Assembly (NCBI RefSeq): GCF_009914055.1
Contig: NZ_CP028271.1
Location: 558,001-622,000, forward strand
Origin: Mixta intestinalis
GTDB lineage: Bacteria > Pseudomonadota > Gammaproteobacteria > Enterobacterales > Enterobacteriaceae
Length of the DNA: 64,000 nucleotides
Direction: 5' to 3'
Shown: positions 24,899 to 32,156 of the stretch, one piece after another
Position numbering within the stretch: position 1 is the stretch's first letter
Layout of the letters: each line of letters opens with the position of its first letter
Notes under the pieces: generated by a model
What the model saw: the letters and a program-made list of their open reading frames with translations, nothing else
The model's database searches: none
Told to the model about the DNA's origin: nothing
Program-made: the position numbers and the translations under genes

Positions 24899-26935
24899 GT
24901 GAATATTCTAAGTTACTTGCAGAAGGTCGGGCGGGCACTAATGGTGCCGGTAGCTACGCTGCCTGCCGCGGCAATACTGATGGGCATCGGTTACTGGCTC
25001 GATCCTGACAGCTGGGGCGCGGGCAATGCGCTGGCGGCGCTGCTGATTAAATCGGGCGGCGCAATCATTGAACATATGCCAGCGCTGTTCGCCGTGGGCA
25101 TCGCTTACGGGATGTCGAAAGATAAGGATGGTGCCGCCGCGCTTTCCGGCTTCGTCGGTTTTCTGGTCGTCACTACGCTTTGTTCTCCTGGCGCGGTAGC
25201 AATGATTCAGAAAATCCCGGTGGATCAGGTGCCTGCCGCTTTCAATAAAATCGACAACCAGTTTGTCGGTATCCTGGTAGGTATTCTTTCTGCGGAAGTC
25301 TATAACCGCTTCAGCCACGTTGAGCTGCCAAAAGCGCTATCGTTTTTTAGCGGACGTCGCCTGGTGCCGATCCTGGTTTCCTTCCTGATGATCTTCATCT
25401 CTTTCATCCTGATGTATATCTGGCCGGTTATTTTTAATGCGCTGGTGACCTTCGGTGAGCATATTCAGAAAATGGGTTCAGTGGGTGCGGGTGTTTACGC
25501 ATTCTTCAACCGCCTGCTGATTCCGGTTGGTCTGCATCATGCGCTGAACTCCGTGTTCTGGTTTGACGTTGCCGGTATCAACGATATTCCTAACTTCCTG
25601 GGCGGTGCGCAGTCTATCGCTAATGGAAAAGGGATCGTGGGCGTAACCGGACAATATCAGGCTGGTTTCTTCCCAATCATGATGTTTGGTCTGCCCGGTG
25701 CTGCACTGGCTATCTATCAATGCGCGCGTCCTGAAAACCGTGCGAAAGTGGGCGGTATCATGCTGGCCGCTGCGTTTGCCGCATTCTTTACCGGTATTAC
25801 CGAACCGCTGGAGTTCTCCTTCATGTTCGTCGCCCCGGTACTGTATGTGATTCACGCGGTGCTGACCGGTATTTCCGTATTCATTTCCGCCAACATGCAG
25901 TGGATTTCCGGCTTCGGCTTTAGTGCTGGCCTGGTGGATATGGCACTGCAGTCACGTAACCCGCTGGCGCATCATTGGTATATGCTGATTCCGCAGGGCA
26001 TCGTGTTCTTTGGGATTTACTATCTGGTGTTCCGCTTCACTATCCAAAAATTCAACCTGTTGACGCCGGGACGCGAGCTGGCCGTTTCCGGTGACGAGAG
26101 CGATGGCTATGATGTGAACGTTGAAGAGGCCGGACAGGGCGAAACGGAAACGGAATCACTGGCGCGTCGTTATATTAGTGCGGTAGGTGGCTCAGAAAAC
26201 CTGACCCATATCGATGCCTGTATTACCCGCCTGCGCCTGAACGTTAAAGACAGCGCGGTGCTGAATGAAAGCCTGGCCAAACGCCTCGGCGCATCCGGCG
26301 TTATTCGTCTGAACAAACAGAGCGTGCAGATCATTGTCGGTACGCAGGCTGAATCTATTGCATCTGCGATGAAAACCGTGCTGGCAAAAGGACCGGTCGC
26401 CGCTGCCTCTGGCGCTGTTGCTCCAGCGACGCCGGTTGAGAAAGTTGCGCCTGCGGTTACTGCTGCTAACACACAGCCTTTCGCAACGCTGCTGGCACCG
26501 GTGAGCGGTGAAATCGTACCGATTGAGCAGGTACCGGATGAAGCCTTTGCCAGCAAAGCCGTAGGTGAAGGCGTGGCGATTAAGCCTACCGATAAAACGG
26601 TTGTAGCACCGCTGGCAGGTACGGTAGTGAAAATCTTTAACACTAACCATGCGTTCTGCCTGGAAAGCACCGATGGCGTTGAAATTGTGGTGCACATGGG
26701 GCTGGATACCGTGGCGCTGGAAGGCAAAGGCTTTAAACGACTGGTAGAAGAGGGCGCAACCGTCGCCGCCGGTGAGCCGGTGCTGGAGATGGATCTCGAC
26801 TTCCTGAATGCCAACGCCCGTTCCATGATCAGCCCGGTGGTGGTCAGTAATGTTGATGACTTCGCTGGTATTCATCTGCTGGCGTCCGGCAGCGTGGTAG
26901 CAGGCGAAAGCGAACTGTACGAAATCCGCAAATAA
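24899..26935 (+). CDS. nagE: N-acetylglucosamine PTS enzyme EIICBA (NagE)
   Basis: Inner-membrane permease that imports GlcNAc and phosphorylates it to GlcNAc-6-phosphate. The start is GTG at 24899 with AAGGGG upstream. The 678 residues consist of an EIIC membrane domain (about residues 1-385), an EIIB domain with phospho-cysteine 441 (HIDACITRLRL), an Ala/Pro-rich linker near 500-525, and an EIIA domain with phospho-histidine 599 (VVHMGLDTV). It is about 30 residues longer than E. coli NagE, probably in the linkers. It is divergent from nagBAC, with shared NagC and CRP control. Confidence 0.97.
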   Translation: MNILSYLQKVGRALMVPVATLPAAAILMGIGYWLDPDSWGAGNALAALLIKSGGAIIEHMPALFAVGIAYGMSKDKDGAAALSGFVGFLVVTTLCSPGAVAMIQKIPVDQVPAAFNKIDNQFVGILVGILSAEVYNRFSHVELPKALSFFSGRRLVPILVSFLMIFISFILMYIWPVIFNALVTFGEHIQKMGSVGAGVYAFFNRLLIPVGLHHALNSVFWFDVAGINDIPNFLGGAQSIANGKGIVGVTGQYQAGFFPIMMFGLPGAALAIYQCARPENRAKVGGIMLAAAFAAFFTGITEPLEFSFMFVAPVLYVIHAVLTGISVFISANMQWISGFGFSAGLVDMALQSRNPLAHHWYMLIPQGIVFFGIYYLVFRFTIQKFNLLTPGRELAVSGDESDGYDVNVEEAGQGETETESLARRYISAVGGSENLTHIDACITRLRLNVKDSAVLNESLAKRLGASGVIRLNKQSVQIIVGTQAESIASAMKTVLAKGPVAAASGAVAPATPVEKVAPAVTAANTQPFATLLAPVSGEIVPIEQVPDEAFASKAVGEGVAIKPTDKTVVAPLAGTVVKIFNTNHAFCLESTDGVEIVVHMGLDTVALEGKGFKRLVEEGATVAAGEPVLEMDLDFLNANARSMISPVVVSNVDDFAGIHLLASGSVVAGESELYEIRK

Positions 26936-26960
26936 CGCACCTTTGTGTGAAACCTCTACG

Positions 26961-26986
26961 GGCAGGAAGCGATTCCTGCCTTTTTT
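26961..26986 (+). terminator. Terminator after nagE
   Basis: Stem GGCAGGAA / TTCCTGCC with loop GCGA followed by six T residues, 25 bases past the nagE stop. Confidence 0.9.
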
Positions 26987-27091
26987 CTTCTCTGGTGCTA
27001 ACAAACGGTTGTTTCTCTTGCGCGCTTTGTGGATCATAATCCGTTATTTCATGGTCGAAACGATCAGACATTTCGTGTTGAGGATACAGTG

Positions 27092-28759
27092 ATGAGTGAG
27101 GCTGAAGCCCGCCCAACTAATTTTATTCGTCAGATCATTGACGAAGATTTGGCGAGCGGTAAACACAGCAGTGTGCATACCCGTTTTCCACCGGAGCCGA
27201 ATGGCTATCTGCATATTGGTCACGCAAAGTCGATTTGCCTGAATTTCGGCATTGCGCAGGATTATCAGGGGCAGTGTAACCTGCGTTTTGATGATACTAA
27301 TCCGGCGAAAGAGGATATCGAGTATGTCGAGTCCATTAAGCAGGATGTGCAGTGGCTGGGTTTCCAGTGGAGTGGCGACATCCGTTACTCCTCCAATTAT
27401 TTCGATCAGCTGTATAACTACGCGCTTGAGCTGATCAATAAAGGTCTGGCCTACGTTGATGAGCTGTCGCCGGAGCAGATCCGTGAATATCGCGGCACGC
27501 TGACCTCGCCGGGCAAGAACAGTCCATATCGCGATCGCAGCGTGGAAGAGAACCTGGCGCTGTTTGAAAAAATGCGCAACGGCGAGTTTGCCGAAGGCGC
27601 GGCCTGCCTGCGGGCGAAAATCGATATGGCTTCCAACTTTATCGTGATGCGCGATCCGGTGCTCTACCGCGTTAAATTCGCCGAGCACCACCAGACCGGC
27701 AACAAGTGGTGCATCTACCCGATGTATGACTTCACCCACTGTATTTCCGATGCGCTGGAAGGCATTACGCACTCGCTCTGTACGCTGGAGTTCCAGGATA
27801 ACCGCCGTCTTTACGACTGGGTGCTGGATAACATCACTATCCCGGTACATCCGCGTCAGTATGAGTTCTCACGCCTTAACCTCGAATACGCCATCATGTC
27901 CAAGCGTAAGCTGAACCTGCTGGTATCAGAAAAAGTGGTGGAGGGATGGGACGATCCGCGCATGCTGACCGTTTCCGGCCTGCGTCGTCGTGGCTATACC
28001 GCCGCTTCGATTCGCGAGTTCTGTCGTCGTATCGGCGTCACCAAGCAGGATAACATCGTCGAGATGGCTGCGCTGGAATCGTGCGTGCGCGATGACCTGA
28101 ACGAAAACGCACCGCGTGCGATGGCGGTACTCGATCCGCTGAAAGTCGTAATTGAAAACCTGCCTGCCGGTCATGAAGAGATGATTACGATGCCAAATCA
28201 TCCTAACAAACCGGAAATGGGAACGCGTATCGTGCCGTTCAGCCGCGAAATCTGGATCGACCGCGCTGATTTCCGTGAGGAAGCCAACAAACAGTACAAG
28301 CGTCTGGTACTGGGCAAAGAGGTGCGTCTGCGTAACGCTTATGTGATCCGCGCTGAGCGAGTGGCGAAAGATGAAGCGGGCAACATTACCTGTATCTTCT
28401 GTACCTGTGACGTGGATACGCTGAGCAAAGATCCGGCGGACGGACGTAAAGTGAAAGGCGTCATTCACTGGGTGTCGGCGGAGCATGCGGCAGCGGCGGA
28501 ATTCCGCCTGTACGATCGCCTGTTCAGCGTGCCTAATCCGGCGGCGGCGGAAGATTTTCTTACCACCATTAATCCGGAATCGCTGGTTATCAAACACGGC
28601 TTTGTTGAGCCGGGTCTGGCGCAGGCGGAAGCGACCTCACCTTATCAGTTTGAGCGTGAAGGTTATTTCTGTGCCGACAGCGTTTACTCCAGCCCGCAGC
28701 ATCTAGTATTTAACCGTACCGTTGGCCTGCGTGATACCTGGGCGAAAAGCGGCGAATAA
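27092..28759 (+). CDS. glnS: Glutaminyl-tRNA synthetase GlnS
   Basis: Class I synthetase charging tRNA-Gln. The start at 27092 (MSEAEARPTNFIRQIIDEDL) matches E. coli and has AGGATA upstream; an extension back to 27029 is not supported. The 555 residues include the HIGH motif in PEPNGYLHIGHAKS and the KMSKS-equivalent VMSKRKLNLL-type sequence (here IMSKRKLN), followed by the anticodon-binding beta-barrels. Four of its substrate tRNAs are encoded 8 kb upstream. Confidence 0.98.
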   Translation: MSEAEARPTNFIRQIIDEDLASGKHSSVHTRFPPEPNGYLHIGHAKSICLNFGIAQDYQGQCNLRFDDTNPAKEDIEYVESIKQDVQWLGFQWSGDIRYSSNYFDQLYNYALELINKGLAYVDELSPEQIREYRGTLTSPGKNSPYRDRSVEENLALFEKMRNGEFAEGAACLRAKIDMASNFIVMRDPVLYRVKFAEHHQTGNKWCIYPMYDFTHCISDALEGITHSLCTLEFQDNRRLYDWVLDNITIPVHPRQYEFSRLNLEYAIMSKRKLNLLVSEKVVEGWDDPRMLTVSGLRRRGYTAASIREFCRRIGVTKQDNIVEMAALESCVRDDLNENAPRAMAVLDPLKVVIENLPAGHEEMITMPNHPNKPEMGTRIVPFSREIWIDRADFREEANKQYKRLVLGKEVRLRNAYVIRAERVAKDEAGNITCIFCTCDVDTLSKDPADGRKVKGVIHWVSAEHAAAAEFRLYDRLFSVPNPAAAEDFLTTINPESLVIKHGFVEPGLAQAEATSPYQFEREGYFCADSVYSSPQHLVFNRTVGLRDTWAKSGE

Positions 28760-28779
28760 CCCCCCATTAACGGCGATCG

Positions 28780-28804
28780 GGCGGCTCAATGAGCCGCCTT
28801 TTTT
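28780..28804 (+). terminator. Terminator after glnS
   Basis: Stem GGCGGCTC / GAGCCGCC with loop AAT followed by six T residues, 20 bases after the stop. Confidence 0.9.
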
Positions 28805-28918
28805 ATGCACTATTCTCAGCATTAGGCTAACGCCTGCCACGCCAGCCCTGATGTTATCTGCTCTCTTTTTAATCGGCTAATAATGTAGTCACGATAAAAA
28901 CGAACGGTTTTTATTTAT

Positions 28919-28951
28919 GTACTAGTGCATGAGTTCACTATCAGGTAGAAT
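28919..28951 (+). promoter_or_regulatory. TrpR-operator-like site and -10 box upstream of the permease gene
   Basis: GTACTAGTGCATGAGTTC (28919-28936) matches the TrpR operator consensus GTACTAGTTAACTAGTAC at 13 of 18 positions, with the left half perfect. A -10-like TAGAAT lies at 28946-28951, so a bound repressor would block the promoter. The E. coli mtr gene is repressed by TrpR in the same way. Confidence 0.6.
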
Positions 28952-29029
28952 GTTTTTCACAGTAGCCGTTCTGCCAGACAGAACGCTATCTGAACAAAAA
29001 ATAAACAAATAACATTCTGAGGTTATCTT

Positions 29030-30280
29030 ATGGAAGCAGCGGTTTCCGTCAATAAGCTCCCTTCTGTCCTTTGGGGTACGCTGATTATTACCGGCACCGT
29101 TGTCGGTGCTGGCATGTTTTCTCTGCCGGTGGTGATGTCCGGCGCCTGGTTTAGCTGGTCGGCGGCGATTCTGCTGTTAACCTGGCTCTGTATGCTGCTC
29201 TCCGGGCTGATGTTTCTGGAAGCCAGCCTGCATTATCCGACCGGTGCGGGCTTTGATACTCTGACGCGCGATCTGCTTGGCGCACGCTGGAATCTGCTTA
29301 ACGGCACCTCGATCGCTTTTGTGCTGGGTATTCTGACCTACGCCTATATTTCTGCCAGCGGAGCAATTTTGCAGCACACGTTCGCCACGTTACATCTGCC
29401 GGTTTCCGCCAGAATGGCCGGGCTGGGCTTTACGCTACTGGTGGCGCTGTTCGTCTGGCTTGGCACCGCCGTGGTCAGCCGCGTGACGCTGATTTTCCTC
29501 GGCGCAAAAGTGATTACTTTCTTCCTGCTGTTTGGCGGCCTGCTGGGGCACGTTAAGCCAGCGCTGTTACTGGACGCGGGCGGTAACGAAACAGACTATC
29601 TGCGTTATGTCTGGATGGTAATTCCGTTTTGCCTCGCCTCCTTTGGCTATCACGGCAATATTTCCGGGCTGATTGGTTATTACCGTCATGATGGTAAGAA
29701 GGTGGCGCGCTGTCTGCTGTTGGGGACCGTAGCGGCGCTGGTTATCTATCTGGTGTGGATTATCGGCACCATGGGTAATATTCCTCGCGGTGATTTTATC
29801 GCTATCGCCCAGCGCGGCGGTAATATTGATGCGCTGGTGGAGGCGCTAAGCGGGCTGCTACAGAGCGCCTCGCTGAGTAAACTACTGACGATTTTCAGCA
29901 CTTTCGCCGTAGCCAGCTCTTTCCTCGGCGTCACGCTGGGGCTGTTTGATTATCTGGCTGATCTGCTGCGCTTTGATAACAGCGGCACCGGGCGTCTGAA
30001 AACGACGCTGACAACATTTTTCCTGCCGCTGGCGGCGGCAATGATTTGGCCGAATGGTTTCTTGCTGGCGATTGGCTACGCCGGACTGGCGGCGACGATT
30101 TGGGCGGTGATTACCCCGGCACTGCTGGCACATCAAGCCAGAAAACGCTTCCCCCAGGCGCAGGGATGGCGTTTAAAGGGCGGCAGGCTGCCCATCGTAT
30201 TGGTATTGCTGTTTGCTACCTTAAATATCGTCGTTTCGCTGCTCAGTTATGTCGATCTGCTGCCAGTATATGCCCGTTAA
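29030..30280 (+). CDS. mtr: Tryptophan permease of the Mtr type (HAAAP family)
   Basis: Inner-membrane proton-coupled aromatic amino acid permease with about 11 membrane segments over 416 residues. The N-terminal IITGTVVGAGMFSLPVVMSGAW and the segment MVIPFCLASFGYHGN are close to E. coli Mtr, and closer to Mtr than to TyrP or AroP as recalled. The TrpR-like operator upstream supports tryptophan as substrate. In E. coli mtr is elsewhere on the chromosome, so its position between glnS and chiP is unusual. Substrate choice between tryptophan and indole cannot be settled from sequence. Confidence 0.85.
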   Translation: MEAAVSVNKLPSVLWGTLIITGTVVGAGMFSLPVVMSGAWFSWSAAILLLTWLCMLLSGLMFLEASLHYPTGAGFDTLTRDLLGARWNLLNGTSIAFVLGILTYAYISASGAILQHTFATLHLPVSARMAGLGFTLLVALFVWLGTAVVSRVTLIFLGAKVITFFLLFGGLLGHVKPALLLDAGGNETDYLRYVWMVIPFCLASFGYHGNISGLIGYYRHDGKKVARCLLLGTVAALVIYLVWIIGTMGNIPRGDFIAIAQRGGNIDALVEALSGLLQSASLSKLLTIFSTFAVASSFLGVTLGLFDYLADLLRFDNSGTGRLKTTLTTFFLPLAAAMIWPNGFLLAIGYAGLAATIWAVITPALLAHQARKRFPQAQGWRLKGGRLPIVLVLLFATLNIVVSLLSYVDLLPVYAR

Positions 30281-30288
30281 TCCTTTCT

Positions 30289-30317
30289 CAGGACGACAAC
30301 CGTCGTCCTGTTCTTTC
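30289..30317 (+). terminator. Terminator after the mtr-like gene
   Basis: Perfect 9-base stem CAGGACGAC / GTCGTCCTG with loop AACC followed by TTCTTTC, 8 bases after the stop. Confidence 0.8.
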
Positions 30318-30540
30318 ATTTTATTTATTTCCCGCATTCCAATTAAAAATAAGTTATCTACTTAATTAAAGACAATTAGGTCTTTATTTAGACTTATTAA
30401 TATATATATTCCTTAATAATAAAAAGATAGCCTGCTTATATTTCTAATGCGACGGAATTAAGTTTATTTATTTGTTAATTACCGCATCCTTTTATGTGCC
30501 CCATGTCATGTTTTAATAAAACATATGTATTTCCTTATTG

Positions 30541-30562
30541 ATAATTCGCGACGCGAAAAATA
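30541..30562. promoter_or_regulatory. NagC operator upstream of chiP
   Basis: The core TTCGCGACGCGAA (30545-30557) is a near-perfect palindrome flanked by A/T-rich arms (ATAA / AAATA), the form of strong NagC sites. It lies about 80 bases upstream of the chiP start. The E. coli chiPQ operon is also repressed by NagC. Confidence 0.8.
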
Positions 30563-30620
30563 TCCTAGCAACGCAACGAGAAGCTCCTTAGCTATTGTTG
30601 TTCATGATTTTTTAATTTTT

Positions 30621-30635
30621 CCGTCAAAGAGGAAT
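30621..30635 (+). promoter_or_regulatory. ChiX small-RNA pairing site over the chiP ribosome binding site
   Basis: CCGTCAAAGAGGAAT is complementary to the E. coli ChiX seed (AUUCCUCUUUGACGG as recalled) over the whole stretch and includes the Shine-Dalgarno AGAGGAA. In E. coli and Salmonella ChiX silences chiP through this site unless chitobiose-operon RNA titrates it. The chiX gene itself is not in this window. Confidence 0.75.
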
Positions 30636-30639
30636 ACCC

Positions 30640-32040
30640 ATGCGCACCTTACCAGGGAAGCGTAAGGCCGCCTGTTGTTCGGCGGCTGTAATAACCGCGC
30701 TAACTACTTTTATTACCCCGCCTGTTCGTGCTACCGGCTTTATTGAAGATTCGTCATTAAAAGGGGCCGTTTATTATTGGCAGCGGCAGCGCGACAGAAA
30801 AGAGGTTGATAAGAGCAGCGAACATTACGGCAAATACCGGGAGAACTTACATCACGCCACGTTAAACAGCAGCCTTGATTTTAATTCGGGCTACGCTGCC
30901 GATATTATCGGGTTGGATCTGGCCGTTTTCGGCGCGGTTGAAATGAGTAACAGCGGCCCGGCGGCACCGAATGAAATTGGTTTCAGCCGTGGAAAAACGC
31001 GCTGGGATGAAGACTGGAGCGGCGATCGCAGCGGCACCAGTCTTTATAAAGCAGCGTTAAAAATGAAAGTAGATGATTACTGGCTGCGCGCGGGTTATAT
31101 CCAGCCGCAGGGGCAAACGCTGCTGGCACCGCACTGGAGCTTTTTACCCGGCACCTATCGTGGCGTTGAAGCAGGATTTAGTCAGGATTACGCCGAAGCG
31201 GGCAAGCTTGAAATGTCCTATATGTGGACCGACCGTTATAAAGCCCCCTGGTATCGACATATCTATCGCTTTCGTCAGGCCGATGGTAAAACCGGCATCT
31301 CCTGGCTACACGCGGTCGGCGCTCGTTACGATTTCAACAATCAGCTGATCCTGGAAGCCTCATGGGGCCAGGCGGCAGATTATATGGACCAGTATTTTGC
31401 TAAAGCTTCATGGAGTACACCGCTTGGCGATAGCGATTTACGCACCAGCTATCAGTTCTACGGTGCGCACGATCGGGAGAGCGGCGGGGCAAACAACAGC
31501 AACGATGTTTATGACGGCATGGCCTGGCTTCAGGCGCTGACCTTTGGCTATACCTGGGGGCCGTTTGACTGGCGACTCGAAGGGACCTGGGTTAAAGCCG
31601 AAGGCAACCAGGGCTTTTTCCTGCAGCGTATGACGCCATCCTACGCCAGTTCTAACGGCAGGCTGGATATCTGGTGGGATGCACGCTCTGACTGGAACGC
31701 CAACGGAGAAAAAGCCATTTTTGCTGGCGTAATCTATGACCTCAGCCAGTGGGACATGGCGGGCTGGAAGGTTGGCGCTTCCTGGGCCTACGGCTGGGAT
31801 GCCAAACCGAGCAGCAATCCGCAATGGGACCAGAGCCAGCGCATCAGAGAATCTGCCTGGAATCTCGATCTGATTTACACCATCCAGGAGGGCAGGGCGA
31901 AGGATACGCTGTTTAAGCTGCATTTTACCCGCTATGACAACCACAGCGACGTTCCCAGCTTCGGCGGCGGCTACGGCAACATGTTCCAGGACGAAAAAGA
32001 CGTGAAATTTATCGTCATTGCACCTTTCACCATCTTTTAA
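30640..32040 (+). CDS. chiP: Chitoporin ChiP (OprD-family outer-membrane channel)
   Basis: Outer-membrane porin for chitooligosaccharides. The 466 residues start with a signal peptide (MRTLPGKRKAACC..., likely cleaved after PVRA) and continue as a beta-barrel with many aromatic strands, ending with the aromatic-terminal strand KFIVIAPFTIF, with the C-terminal Phe expected for barrel insertion. Segments such as GYIQPQGQTLLAPHWSFLPGTY and QRMTPSYASSNGRLDIWWD match E. coli ChiP. It is followed 116 bases later by chitobiase instead of lipoprotein gene chiQ. Confidence 0.95.
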   Translation: MRTLPGKRKAACCSAAVITALTTFITPPVRATGFIEDSSLKGAVYYWQRQRDRKEVDKSSEHYGKYRENLHHATLNSSLDFNSGYAADIIGLDLAVFGAVEMSNSGPAAPNEIGFSRGKTRWDEDWSGDRSGTSLYKAALKMKVDDYWLRAGYIQPQGQTLLAPHWSFLPGTYRGVEAGFSQDYAEAGKLEMSYMWTDRYKAPWYRHIYRFRQADGKTGISWLHAVGARYDFNNQLILEASWGQAADYMDQYFAKASWSTPLGDSDLRTSYQFYGAHDRESGGANNSNDVYDGMAWLQALTFGYTWGPFDWRLEGTWVKAEGNQGFFLQRMTPSYASSNGRLDIWWDARSDWNANGEKAIFAGVIYDLSQWDMAGWKVGASWAYGWDAKPSSNPQWDQSQRIRESAWNLDLIYTIQEGRAKDTLFKLHFTRYDNHSDVPSFGGGYGNMFQDEKDVKFIVIAPFTIF

Positions 32041-32156
32041 ACAGAACAGGCAGCTACGGCTGCCTCCGGGCAACGGCTATAACGGCAATCGCCTGCGGCT
32101 GACCGGCAGTACGCGGTGAAGGAAAGCCCACGCGACAGGACGAATAAGGGGAAAAC

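Larger units (their letters stand above)
30318..30639 (+). promoter_or_regulatory. AT-rich chiP promoter region
   Basis: About 320 gene-free bases, strongly A/T rich compared with both flanks. They hold a NagC operator (30541-30562) and a ChiX pairing site (30621-30635). No convincing CRP site was found. The composition suggests possible H-NS binding, which is inference. Confidence 0.6.

Noticed and set aside
26192..27037. 281-codon minus-strand frame across the nagE end
   Set aside because: Antisense to the EIIB/EIIA part of nagE and crosses its terminator; no protein family seen.
30495..30512. CRP-like sequence ATGTGCCCCATGTCATG upstream of chiP
   Set aside because: It keeps only about seven of ten consensus positions, which is not enough against the A/T-rich background.
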